Shown here: piece after piece, positions 24,064 to 36,174 of the stretch
Layout: each line of letters begins with the position of its first letter
Position numbering within the stretch: the stretch's first letter is position 1
Origin: Anaeramoeba ignava
Lineage: Eukaryota > Metamonada > Anaeramoebidae
Direction: 5' to 3'
Assembly: GCA_028826165.1 (NCBI GenBank)
Contig: JAPDFW010000059.1
Location: 819,001 to 883,000 of the forward strand
DNA: 64,000 nt
Notes under the pieces: generated by a model
What the model saw: only the letters and a program-made list of their open reading frames with translations
What the model was told of the DNA's origin: nothing
Databases searched by the model: none
Position numbers and translations under genes: made by a program

Positions 24064-25998
24064 ATGGATTATTCTCGTGATTCTTTTTTTAATTCATTTC
24101 AAAAAATTGATTTTGTTGGATTTGATTTAGATCATACTTTAATTCACTATAAAATTCAAGAACTTGGAAAATTAGTTTTTGATTGTTTAAAACGTTATGT
24201 TGTTGAAATTAGAAGTTTTAATAAAGATCTTCTTCAAGTATTTTTAACACACAAAAATTTTGAATCAATTCTAATTTAATTTTTCTTTTGTTTGTTTTTT
24301 TTTTAAATTAAATTTTAAAAGGTTGAATATGATCCTGAAATTTGTGTAAAAGGCAATCTTTGTGATATTTCAAAAGGAAATTTAATTAAAATTGATAATG
24401 ATAATAAAGTTAGGGTAATTTAATCAGATTCGGAATCAATTTCAAAATCAATTTCAAAATCAAATTCAAATTCAAAATCAAAATCAAAATCAAAACCAAT
24501 TTCAAAATCAAATTCAAAAAATCAATTTCAATTTCAATTTCAAAATCAAATTCAATTTCAAATTCAATTTCAAAATCAAAATCAATTTCAAAATCAAAAT
24601 CAAAATCAATTTCAATTTCAAAATCAAAATCAAAATCAATTTCAAAATCAAAATCAAATTCAAAATCAAATTCAAATTCAATTTCAAAATTAATAAAAAA
24701 ATATATTTAGAGAGCTTTTCATGGTGTTAATAAGCAATTATCTCTTACTGAAATTGAACAACAATACAATCAAGATAAAATTATTGAATTTAGTGGTCAT
24801 CGTACAGAAAATTTTTTACCAGTTTTTTCATATTTTGAACTTGGAATGGGAAGTCTTTTTATTGTTATGGTATTTTTTATAATTTTGATCTTTATATCTA
24901 AAAAAGTTATTGATGATGAAAAATACTTATAATTTATTTAAGGTTGATTTTTTTGATGAAAAAAAAGATCAAACATGTAAAAATTATGCAGAAATTGCAA
25001 AATTAGTCTTGGATGCAATGGATTATATTTTTAATGATTGGAATAGAGGTTATTATTATCCAACAATTACAAATAATTTAGATAAATATATCAAGAAATC
25101 TCCAAAAATTAGAAAACTTTTAGAAAAAATGAAAGAAAATGGAAAAGGATTATTTTTAATAACAAATAGTCTTCCTGAATATTCTAATTATTTACTTTCA
25201 TGTAAATTCAAAATTAAAATTAAATTAAAATCAAAATTAAATTCAAAATTAAAATTAAATTAAAAATTAAAATTTAAAATCAAATTTCAATTTCAAATCA
25301 AAATTCAAATTCAAAATTAAAATTAAAATTAAATTAAAATTAAATTAAATTTTATTTAAAGTCTCAATTGGTTCGGATTGGGAAAAATTATTTCAAATTG
25401 TTGTGTTTTTTGCAAGAAAACCTTCTTTTTATGACTCTAAAGCTCAATTTGAAATTATTTCTCGTAAAAATATAAAAACAAAATGATTTAAATTTGAAAA
25501 TAATTTTTGTTTAAATTAAATTTAAAAAAAAAAATAATAATCAAGAAAATGAAAAATCAATGAAACTTATGTTTGGAAATTATAATGAATTTAAAAAACT
25601 TCTATTTAATTCAACTCCAAATAAAAAGGAATTCAAAACTTGTTATTTTGGAGATCATTTAATTGGAGATATTAAAGAATGCAAAGCGTAAATAAATTCT
25701 AATTTGGAAAAAATTCTCATCAAAAAAATAATATTATTATTATTATTTTTCTTTTTTAATTAATAGTAAAACTGATTGGAATACAGTTGCAATAATAGAA
25801 GAATTAAAACCAAATTCAAATGATTTATTAGAAAGTCCAAAATGGGGATCATTCTCATTTTGTGATAGTTCAAAAGAAACCAAAGAAGAAAAAAAGAAAA
25901 CATTTTGGCAACAATTTGCAGATACTCATTCAGATTATTATGTTTATTCTTTAGAGGAATTTTATGATCAATATTGCGAATTTCTTTCAAAAAAATAA
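24064..25998 (+). CDS. NT5DC1: NT5DC1-like HAD-family 5'-nucleotidase
   Basis: Seven exons: 24064-24237, 24322-24414, 24711-24869, 24943-25201, 25362-25463, 25546-25687 and 25767-25998. All joins are GT-AG and in frame. HAD motif I is FVGFDLDHTLIHY near the N-terminus (DxD nucleophile pair). RAFHGVNKQLSLTEIEQQY matches NT5DC1. Motif II is LFLITNS, and motif IV CYFGDHLIGDI contains the GD metal ligand. The C-terminus WGSFSFCDSS then SLEEFYDQYCEF also follows NT5DC1. The family hydrolyses phosphate esters, often nucleotide monophosphates, but the NT5DC1 substrate is uncertain. Introns 2 and 4 are repeat-rich. Confidence 0.88.
24415..24710 (+). repeat. TCAAAA/TTCAAT repeat in NT5DC1-like intron 2
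   Basis: A 296-nt intron of AAAATCAAATTC and CAATTTCAAAA units between donor GTAATTTAATC and acceptor TATATTTAG. Apart from one CAG near the donor, the body is AG-free. The other introns of this gene are mostly 73-84 nt. Confidence 0.8.
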
Positions 25999-26085
25999 AA
26001 AAATTTTTTTCTTCTTCTTTTTTTAATTAAAAAATAAAACAATTAAAAAGATTTTATTCCTTTATTCTTTTTTGAAAGAGATTTT

Positions 26086-29000
26086 TTAGTTGTTCTTTTT
26101 ATTTCTCCATTTTCTGAATTTTTGGATAATTTGGGTTTTTTTTGAATAAACAAAAACAAAAACAAAAGCAATATTAACCAAAATGACCTTAATCATCAAA
26201 GCAACAGAAATTGCATTTTTAGTAGTTTTGTATTCACTACGGTTCATTAATTTAAGTAAAATTCCAGCAAGATAAGAAATAAGAAGACTGTAAAAACTCA
26301 ATAAACAAGTGTGATTATTTGAAGTTTTTGCATAAGGCTTGAAAACATGCTGAAGAAATATGGATGCCTGAAGAACGATATACATAAAAACAGTGATATT
26401 ATCAGAATAAAAGGGGATCACTGCCTGAATCAAAGTAATTGTTAATTTTCTAACTATATCCATTATAAACCACCAATAGTATTTCTTTGTGAATTGAAGA
26501 TAAAGAAATCCAATAATGATTTCGCGTTTTTGCTCGTTGCGTTTGAATTTGTAGATAATCAAGGAAAGAAGAATAGGGATCCCAATCAAATAAACAATAA
26601 ATAGAAAAATAGCTGTGCCAAGTATTCTTTGATATGCTTGATTTCCAGAATCACATCGATAATAAGGAACTGAATTCAAATATTTGTTATTGTTTGAGTT
26701 ATCTGTGAGTGTGCATCCAAAAACTTGCAAAATCGTACTTGAAACTGTGAAATAAACAACATTCAAAAGAAATAACACAATCGAAATGCTTTTGTATTTG
26801 AGCTTTTCTTTTGGACTGAATTTTACTTCGCTTGTTTTTGAGTTCGTTGTGCTCTTATTATCTCCATTGATGTTTTCGTTGTTCGATTCGTTTTGGTTTG
26901 CATCTTCATTGGATGAGTTATCTGAATTTTTTTCTGAATTGTTTGTGTTATTACTCTTCTCATTCAAATCGATATTTTCCAAAGATTGATCTTGATTTTT
27001 TTTTGGATTGATTTGGATTTCATCTTCGCTGTTGATTTTGGCTTGATTTTCCATTAAAGAAATTTCCAAATTTTTTGGAGGCTCTTCTTTGTCCTTTCCT
27101 TTGTATTTCAAAATAGCCAATCCAATATAATAAAAGATGACTCCGATAAGGATTGCCATAAGAGGAAGAGTCATTCGAATAACAAAAAATTGAGGATATC
27201 TTAGATCCGAATTGAAGCACCGCAGAAAAGAGAAGCTGAAGTTAAGAAGTTGAGAAAGATACGAGAAGAACAACAAGATGGAGTTTGGGAGCTTAATGCT
27301 ATCTGTGCACAGAATTTCGGAGATCTGAAAAAATGTGAAAACAATTTGAAGAAGCACAGTGTTTTTCCCATCCATTTTATATAAAACAATGATCAATCCA
27401 ACAACCAACCCAACAAACACAAATGGTTGAATAATTTTGAACGCAAGAGTGCATTTTTTACACTGCGGTTTGGAGAGATAATAGATTTCATTTCCGTTAT
27501 TAGCACACTCAGAACATAAACGGTTTGTATAACCCTCTTTGCATTCAAACGAAGTGCTTTGTCCAAGAGCGAGACCAGGAATCAAGAGAGTGCATGGATA
27601 GTTCTCTGATGATATTGAGGGGCATATGTTAATGGACAGTGGATTGTCTACATTTGGGCTTGGAAAACATGGTATTTCCGTGTTTTGATAACAATCGCAT
27701 CCGTAACTGCATTTAACACAAGATCCTTGAGAACCGCGATAGTATCCATTTTCACAAACGCATTCTCTGAAGTTGTCGTAACTGAAGTCAATAATAGCAA
27801 TCAGGTTTGGATTATTTTTCCCGATAATTTGAGGACAAACCATATTCGAATCTCCTTGTTCTATTTTGCTCCACTTGTCTCCCGATTTCGTCAAGAAGCT
27901 TGGAAGCGATGAGCCTGATGCTTTCGTAGCAGATACGTTTAGCAGTTGCAGCGCCTTGTGATTGCTCCATGCTTCTGGTATTGATCCTGTGATTGATGTG
28001 TTTGAGAGAATAATTTCCTCCAAAACGCCAGAATATCGAAAATAAGGAAATGTTCCTTCAAGTGATGGATTATCGGCAAGGTTTATATAGGCTAAATTAC
28101 GCGGTTCTTGTAGTGTAAATGTTTTTAAAATCCCTGAAAGATTTGAGTTTTGAATTTTAAGTGATGTTAGTTTTTCAACTGGAATATGCTTTAAAATATC
28201 TTCAAATGTTGATGAAAGTTGATTATGTGACATGTCAACAATTCCAAGAGTTGTAAAAAAGAGAGATTCTGTTATTGAAGTTAAGAAGTTATATTGCATT
28301 AATCTAAGAAAAAATCAAACAATAAAATTCCAAATATAAATTTTTTTTTTTGCATTTTGATTTAAATATTTTACAATGATTTCATTATCGATGATGAATT
28401 AAAATTAGGTAGTTCTCCTGATATGTTATTAAAACTTATATCAAGTGTTACTAAAGATGGAAGAGAACTAATAATTAAAAGAGAATCCATTTCTAATTGA
28501 TTGTTTCCAATTTCTCTATTTTAATTCAATCAATTAAATCAATAAATAATTTAATGAGTATTTCTTTTCTTTTCTTTTCTTTTCTTTTCTTTTTATTTCT
28601 TTTTTATAATTGATTTATTTACAAATTTTGTAAATTTGTTAAATTTTTAAAAGATTCTGGAAGTTGCTTCAAATTATTAGTTGTTAGATCACTAGAAAAA
28701 TAATCAAATAAAAATAATTCATTTTCTTGAATTACAAAAAAACAAAACAAATTCCTTTCTTACAAATCAATCAAATTTGTTAAATTTCCAATAGAATCAG
28801 GTAAGTATTCTAATCCTGTTATTGCACAAGATCTAAAAAAATTTTGGAAAAAAAAAAAAGTCACTTTTTTTATTTACTTATTTGATCAATTTTTAATTTC
28901 TATTTACAAAAGTGATAAATTTGTGAGTTTTCCAATTGTTTCAGGTAAAGTAGTAATATTATTAACAGAAACCCATCTAATTATAAAATATCAATATAAT

Positions 29001-30376
29001 TTTTATTTTTAATTTTTAAATTTTTAATTATAATTTTACAAAAATTGAAGATTTGATAAATTTCCTATTGAATCTGGAAGATGAGTAAATTGATTATAAC
29101 AAATATCACTATTTTCAAATTAAATCAAATCAAATCAAATCAAATTAAATCAAATTAAATTAAAAGAAAATTGGAAAAATTAATTTGGTTTTTATTTTTA
29201 CAGTGATCGAAGATTCATTAAATTTCCGATTGAATCAGGAATATGAGTAATTGAATTCCAAGAAGGATCTCTAATTGATTTAAATTTAAAATTTAAAATT
29301 GAAAAAATTTTTTTTTTTATTTTATCAAATAAATCTCTTACAAAATTTCTAATGAACTCATATTTCCAATTGAATCTGGAAGTGATTGAAGTTGATTATC
29401 ATCAATATCACTAATTTTTTTTTTAAAATTGAGGAAAAATGTTTGAATAAAAAAATTTTTTTTTTTTTTGGAATAATTTTTTCTTACAATATTTTTAAAT
29501 TTGTTAAATTTCCACAACTTTCTGGAATTTCTTGGATATTATTTGAGAATAAATATCTTTTAAAAACAAAAAAACAAAAATAGAAATTAATTAATAAATT
29601 TAATCAAATGAATAAATTTCTTACAAATTTTCTAAATTATTTAAATTTCCTATAGAATCTGGTAATACTGTTATCAAATTAGAATATAAAGATCTTTGAA
29701 TAAAAAGAAGAAAAAGAAGAAAAAAAAATATTTTTTTTTGTGTTAATTAAAGAATTTAGATCAAGAAAAAGAAAAAGAAAAAGAAGAAAAAAAAAAGTGA
29801 ACTTCTTACAAATTCTTTAAATTTGTTAAATTTTCAATTGAATTTGGAATTGAATAAATTTCATTTTCATCTAAACTTCTAAGAAAAAAGAAAAAAGAAA
29901 AAAGAAAATTTTTGATTTTGATTTTTTTTTGAATAATCTTCATCAATCCAAAACTTACAATTCTGTTAAATTTTCTAAATAACCAATATTCTCATGGATA
30001 TCACCAACTAAATTATTTGCTCTTAAATTTCTTTTTTTTTTTAAATTTTTTTTAATTAATTTTTAAAAAGAAAAAAAGAAAAATTTTTTTTTAATTTTTT
30101 AGAATGAATAAATTTTCGAATAATTTTAAATTAAATAAAAAATAATACATACATTTCAATTACACTACAATTATCACAAGTATTTAAATCACAATCGTTA
30201 CAAGAAATACCAAACCAATTGCAAAAACAAATTGATGAATTTAACCATTTATCATTATGAATCCAATTATTTCCATTTAAATTATTATAAAAATCTGTTA
30301 AAATTTGAAAAGAATCATTGGGGGATGATTTTGTCAATAAAAATAAAATGAAAAAAATTATAATTATTTTTCTCAT
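26086..30376 (-). CDS. LRR receptor-like multi-pass membrane protein, 13 exons
   Basis: Exons on the minus strand: 30376-30153, 30030-29959, 29878-29810, 29693-29625, 29556-29488, 29410-29342, 29270-29202, 29108-29040, 28976-28908, 28832-28764, 28691-28623, 28515-28375 and 28303-26086. Total 3276 nt, 1091 residues, every junction GT-AG and phase 2. Exon 1 has a signal peptide and an LRRNT-like cap (NLNGNNWIHNDKW, CFCNWFGISC). Exons 2-11 each encode one leucine-rich repeat (LPDSIGNLTNL type); exon 12 encodes two. The last exon adds more LRRs, a Cys-rich stalk (CVCENGYYRGSQGSCVKCSY), then several membrane segments starting near IIQPFVFVGLVVGLIIVLY, with an acidic Asn/Ser loop between segments. 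It is probably a surface sensor or adhesion protein. No kinase domain is seen and the ligand is unknown. Confidence 0.85.
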
Positions 30377-30587
30377 TTTAAAATAAAAAAAAGAAAAAAA
30401 GTGAAATAAAAAAAAAAATGTTTTTTTAAAAATAATAATTTTTTTTATTTAAAAAAAGAATTTGTTTTCTTATTCAAAAATAAAAAATAGAAATAAAAAT
30501 ATAAAATAATAATAATAATAATAATAAAAAGGGAAAAAAAGTGGAACAACAAAAAAAAAAGAAGAAAATTATTTTTCCTTTTTTTTT
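30377..30587. other. AT-rich spacer without visible gene
   Basis: A- and T-runs plus an AATAAT microsatellite near 30508-30530 and one AAAGTGGAA motif. It would hold the LRR-receptor promoter and the 3' end of the next minus-strand gene. Confidence 0.4.
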
Positions 30588-31181
30588 TTAATTTGTTTTT
30601 TTTCTTTGATAAACAGTTTTTCCTCTATGAACCTTACTGAGCTTTTTCAAACCAATTCTTTCGAAATATAAATCAACTCCTCGATAAACATTTTTTTTCA
30701 GTTTATTTGTTGCACTTGAAATGATTGTAAAAAATTTATCATGAATTACAATTTTTTCAGGAACATTTTTTAATTTTTTTTCATCTTCTGGATTGCAATG
30801 AGACCAACCTTCTACAAGATTTGTATTTGTATCAGTGAAGAAATTCAATTTTTTTGGAACTGAAGGTCTTGGTTTTGATTTTAATAAGGATCTTAACTCT
30901 TGTTTCCATTCTTTTGAGTTGAATTGAGACTGATTAATTTTGTCGTTTTTTTGCTTTTGTTTTTCTTCTTCAATTTGTATTTTTTTTTCTTCTTCTTCTT
31001 CTTTTTCTTCTTCTTCTTCTTTTTCATTTCTTTCTTTTGTTAAATATCCACTTTCTTGAATAGATTGTAACAAATTTTGGATTTTGTGAGCTTGTTGATA
31101 ATCTGAAAATGCTGAACAAATATCACCTCTTAAATAAAGAGTTGAAAGAAAGTGTGCAATTTCAATCTCTTCTTGCATCAT
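30588..31181 (-). CDS. Hypothetical acidic/basic 197-residue protein
   Basis: Single open frame from an ATG pair at 31181. The N-terminus (IAHFLSTLYLRGDICSAFSD) is helical-looking. A long Glu/Lys run (EEEEEKEEEEEKK) lies at ~55-80. The C-terminal ~60 residues are basic (NVYRGVDLYFERIGLKKLSK). I do not recognise a family. The non-repetitive ends and normal codon use make it more likely real than chance. The basic C-terminus could bind nucleic acid or another protein, but that is a guess. Confidence 0.5.
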   Translation of the reverse strand: MMQEEIEIAHFLSTLYLRGDICSAFSDYQQAHKIQNLLQSIQESGYLTKERNEKEEEEEKEEEEEKKIQIEEEKQKQKNDKINQSQFNSKEWKQELRSLLKSKPRPSVPKKLNFFTDTNTNLVEGWSHCNPEDEKKLKNVPEKIVIHDKFFTIISSATNKLKKNVYRGVDLYFERIGLKKLSKVHRGKTVYQRKKTN

Positions 31182-32725
31182 TTTATTTTTAAAAAAAAAT
31201 TTTTGGAAAAATAAAAATAAAAATAATAAAAATAAAAAAAAATAAGGAAAAGAAAAAAAATTGGAAAGAAAAAAAGTGAAATTTTTAATTGTCCGTTTTT
31301 TTTTTTTAAATTTAATTTTTGAAAAAAAAAAAAAATAAAAATAGACAACTTTTTAAAAATAAAAAAAAAAAAAAGGAAAAAAAAAAAAAAATAAAATATG
31401 TCCGATTTTTTAATTAATTTTTTAATAATAAAAATATTATCAAAAATTTTCATTTTATTTTAGATTTAATTTAAAATCCAAAATAGAAATAAATTAATTT
31501 TAAAAACAAATTAAAAAAATAAATAGGACAAATAATTTGGAATTATTTTAAAATCAAAAATATAAATAAATTATAAATAAATTATTAAATAAATTAATTT
31601 AAAATTATTAATAAAAAATTAATTAAAATTTAATTTAATTTTTTAATAATAAAAATAATAATAATAAATTTAATTTTAATTTAGAATTGATTTAAAATCA
31701 AAAATATAAATAAATTATAAATAAATTATTTAATAAATTAATTTAAAATTATTAATAAAAATTAATTAAAATTTAATTTAATTTTTAATAATAAAAATAA
31801 TAATAATAAATTTAATTTTAATTTAGAATTGATTTAAAATCAAAAATATAAATAAATTATTTAAATAAATTATTAAATAAATTAATTTAAAATTATTAAT
31901 AAAAATTAATTAAAATTTATTCCAATTTTTAATAATAAAAATATTAATAATAAATTTAATTTTAATTTAGAATTGATTTAAAATCAAAAATACAAATAAA
32001 TTATTTATAAATTATTAAATAAATTAATTTAAAATTATTAATAAAAATTAATTAAAATTTAATTCAATTTTTAATAATAAAAATATTAATAATAAATTTA
32101 ATTTTAATTTAGAATTGATTTAAAATCAAAAATATAAATAAATTATAAATAAATTATTTAATAAATTAATTTAAAATTATTAATAAAAATTAATTAAAAT
32201 TTAATTTAATTTTTAATAATAAAAATAATAATAATAAAAATTTAATTTTAATTTAGAATTGATTTAAAAATTAAAAATATAAATAAATTGTAAATAAATT
32301 ATTTAATAAATTAATTTAAAATTATTAATAAAAATTAATTAAAATTTAATCTAATTTTTAATAATAAAAATAATAATAATAAATTTAATTTTAATTTAAA
32401 TTTGATTTAAAATAAAAATATAAATAAATTATAAATAAATTATTTAATAAATTAATTTAAAATTATTATAAAAATTAATTAAAATTTAATTTAATTTTTA
32501 ATAATAAAAATAATAATAATAAATTTAATTTTAATTTAGAATTGATTTAAAATTAAAAAAATATAAATAAATTATAAATAAATTATTAAATAAATTAATT
32601 TAAAATTATTAATAAAAAATTATTTAAAATTTATTCAAATTTTTTAATAATAAAAATAATAATAATAAATTTAATTTTAATTTAGAATTGATTTAAAATC
32701 AAAAATATAAATAAATTATCAAATA
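31182..32725. repeat. A/T-run spacer and ~140-nt satellite, array 1
   Basis: 31182-31450 is poly-A/poly-T-rich sequence. From about 31490 to 32725 there are about eight or nine copies of a ~140-nt unit containing TTTAATTTAGAATTGATTT, AAAATCAAAAATATAAATAAA and TAATAATAAAAATAATAATA. The same unit recurs at 35110-35990 and 38450-39630. The array ends where the 3' flank of the Cys-rich gene begins. Confidence 0.85.
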
Positions 32726-32928
32726 AAGTAATTAAGAAAAAAGAAAAAAGATAATTTGAGAAAGTGAAAGAAATTTCATTCCAAAAATGTCGAAAAGAAA
32801 AAAAGATAATTGAAAAAACCAAAAAAATGATCAAGAAGAAGAAGAAAAAGAAAAAGAAAAAGAAAAAGAAAAAGAAAAAGAAAAAGAAAAAGAAATGGAA
32901 TGAAATGAAAGAAATTAGAAATTAGAAA
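32726..32928 (-). other. 3' flank of the fused Cys-rich gene (duplicated block)
   Basis: GAAAAAGAAAAAG runs and a CATTCCAAAAATGTCGAAAAG motif, repeated almost exactly at 35975-36174 after the related gene. It marks the duplicated unit as including the 3' flank. Confidence 0.6.
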
Positions 32929-35059
32929 TTAGAAGAAGAAAAGAAGAGAACCAATCAATAATCCAAAAGATAAAATCATTGTAGATTGAGCATTAGTTGA
33001 ATGGCAATTCCAGTAAGCAGAAGTATAAAAAGTATCTTCATAATTTGTAGACATAGCACATTGAAGATTTTTTACTTCATTCAAACAATGATTTATAGCA
33101 CAACTTCCTAATTTAAATGGATCATTAAAAAGACATTGATATTCACCAAAACAACTTAATCCATTTTCAATTTCATTCATTGAATTGAAATTTCCAGTTT
33201 GTGTGCAAGTTGATGAATTACAATCACAAATTGTTCCAAATGGACAATCATCTCCATTTTCACAATAAATTGTATTTTCTATAAAGTTTTGGCATGTTCC
33301 TATTGGTGAAGGATTTTGACAATATAATCCCAATTTACATCCAAAATGAGTTGTACAATATTCTCCAATATCTCTTGAAAATATATCATCACATATAAAA
33401 TCTGTTGCATTTCCATTAGGCATACACATTCTAAAATCTTTACAAAGATTTTTATACTCATCACCACTTGAAAGAACTTGACTTGCAGATGTACAACTTT
33501 CTTCAAATTCAATTGATTCTGTACATTTATATCCTGTTCCAAAATCTCCACAAAAAGCTTCTTGTTCACAACTTGAACGACTTCCATTTAAACATGTTTC
33601 TCCTATTGAAATTCCTTGACATATTCCATTAGTGCAATTATTTGTTGTATAACATTGTTCATTTATTTGACATGAATCACCTGGTACTTTCCTTTTGTTT
33701 ATTTATTTATTTAATTAATTATTTTATTACTATTTTGAAATTTAAAAAAAATATAAAATAATTTACTGAAATCCAAGACATTCATTATTGTAACAAAAAT
33801 GAGATGAACAACTTTCATTACTTTCACAATAAGCTCCATTATTTTGATAAGAACATTTATAATCTACACATTCCAAAGATTGGTAACATGAAATATTTTC
33901 AGATTTATTGCAATATTCTCCAAGATGTGCAAATGTAGTTGGGCATTGATCTGAATAAATAAAATAAATTAAATTTAAAAAAGGATAATTAAAATAAATT
34001 AAATTAAAATAAAATAAATTAAATCATTAATAAATTACTATTTGAATGGCAATTCCAATAAGCAGAAGTATAAAAAGTATCTTCATAATTTGTAGACATA
34101 GCACATTGAAGATTTTTTACTTCATTCAAACAATGATTTATAGCACAACTTCCTAATTTAAATGGATCATTGAAAAGACATTGATATTCACCAAAACAAT
34201 TTAATCCATTTTCAATTTCATTCATTGAATTGAAATTTCCAGTTTGTGTGCAAGTTGATGAATTACAATCACAAGTTGTTCCAAATGGACAATCATCTCC
34301 ATTTTCACAATAAATTGTGTTTTCTATAAAGTTTTGGCATGTTCCTATTGGTGAAGGATTTTGACAATATAATCCCAATTTACATCCAAAATGAGTTGTA
34401 CAATATTCTCCAATATCTCTTGAAAATATATCATCACATATAAAATCTGTTGCATTTCCATTAGGCATACACATTCTAAAATCTTTACAAAGATTTTTAT
34501 ACTCATCACCACTTGAAAGAACTTGACTTGCAGCTGTACAACTTTCTCCAAATTCAATTGATTCTGTACATTTATATCCTGTTCCAAAATCTCCACAAAA
34601 AGCTTCTTGTTTGCAACTTGAACGACTTCCATTTAAACATGTTTCTCCTATTGAAATACCTTGACATATTCCATTATTACAATTATTTGTTGTATAACAT
34701 TGTTCATTTATTTGACATGAATCACCTGGTACTTTCCTTTTGTTTATTTATTTATTATTATTATTTATTTTATTATTTATTTATAATTATTTTGAAATTT
34801 AAAAAAAATATAAAATAATTTACTGAAATCCAAGACATTCATTATTGTAACAAAAATGAGATGAACAACTTTCATTGCTTTCACAATAAGCTCCATTATT
34901 TTGATAAGAACATTTATAATCTACACATTCCAAAGATTGGTAACATGAAATATTTTCAGATTTATTGCAATATTCTCCAAGATGTGCAAATGTAGTTGGG
35001 CATTGATCTGAATAAAGTGCCAAAGTTAAGATAATAATAAAAAAAGCAATAAATTTCAT
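32929..35059 (-). CDS. Fused two-module Cys-rich GPI-type surface protein
   Basis: Exons 35059-34824, 34736-34039, 33950-33767 and 33691-32929 join in frame to 1881 nt (626 residues). Exon 1 gives a signal peptide (MKFIAFFIIILTLALYSDQ). Exons 1-2 form one Cys-rich module (CPTTFAHLGEYC, CQINEQCYTTNNC, CDDIFSRDIGEYC, GCKLGLYCQNPSPIGTC, DCPFGTTCDC). Exons 3-4 repeat the whole module almost identically. The protein ends in a hydrophobic tail (STMILSFGLLIGSLLFFF) typical of a GPI-anchor signal. Module 1 lacks that tail and module 2 lacks a signal peptide: an 88-nt intron (34038-33951) removes the region between, using a donor in the NSN codons and TTATTCAG as acceptor. Probably an extracellular, disulfide-rich surface or adhesion protein; function unknown. 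It could instead be read as two broken neighbouring genes, but the exact phase match favours fusion. Confidence 0.78.
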
Positions 35060-35990
35060 TTTAGAAAAAATAAATTTTTGAAAGAAGAGCAAAAATGATT
35101 TTTTAAATTAAAAAAAAAATAATCTTGCCCAAATAAATAAACTAAAAAATTAATTAAAATTTAATCTAATTTTTTAATAATAAAAATAATAATAATAAAT
35201 TTAATTTTAATTTAGATTTGATTTTAAAATCAAAAATATAAATAAATTATAAATAAATTGTCAAATAAATTAATTTAAAATTATTAATAAAAAATTAATT
35301 AAAATTTAATCCAATTTTTTAATAATAAAAATAATAATAATAAATTTAATTTTAATTTAGATTTGATTTAAAATCAAAAATATAAATAAAATATAAATAA
35401 ATTATTAAATAAATTAATTTAAAATTATTAATAAAAATTAATTAAAATTTAATTTAATTTTTAATAATAAAAATAATAATAATAAATTTAATTTTAATTT
35501 AGAATTATTTTAAAATCAAAAAAATATAAATAAATTATAAATAAATTATCTAATAAATTAATTTAAAATTATTAATAAAAAGTTTAATTAAAATTTAATT
35601 CAATTTTTAATAATAAAAATAATAATAATAAATTTAATTTTAATTTAGAATTATTTTAAAATCAAAAATATAAATAAATTATAAATAAATTATTTAATAA
35701 ATTAATTTAAAATTATTAATAAAAAATTAATTAAAATTTAATTCAATTTTTTAATAATAAAAATAATAATAATAAATTTAATTTTAATTTGAAATTGATT
35801 TAAAATTAAAAATATAAATAAATTATAAATAAATTATTTAATAAATTAATTTAAAATTATTAATAAAAGTTTAATTAAAATTTGTTCTTTTTTTTATTAT
35901 TAAAAAAAAGAACAAATTTTAATTTTAATTTAGAATTATTTTAAAATCAAAAGTATAAATAAATTATAAATAAATTATCAAATAAATTAA
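35060..35990. repeat. ~140-nt satellite, array 2
   Basis: About six copies of the same ~140-nt unit as arrays 1 and 3, lying between the fused Cys-rich gene and its single-module relative. No gene is visible. Confidence 0.85.
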
Positions 35991-36174
35991 TTAAGAAAAA
36001 AGAAAAAAGATAATTTGAGAAAGTGAAAGAAATTTCATTCCAAAAATGTCGAAAAGAAAAAAAGATAATTGAAAAAATCAAAAAAATGATCAAGAAGAAA
36101 AAGAAAAATCAAAAAAATGATCAAGAAAAAGAAAAAGAAAAAGAAATGAAATGAAAGAAATTAGAAATTAGAAA

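Noticed and set aside
31182-31453. A 91-residue Phe/Lys-rich open frame
   Set aside because: Poly-A/poly-T DNA translated as FFFF and KKKK runs; no other sign of a gene.
33300-33587. KKLFVEILEQDINVQNQ-type frames in the Cys-rich genes (also 34345-34632)
   Set aside because: Out-of-frame shadows; the true frame carries the conserved cysteines.
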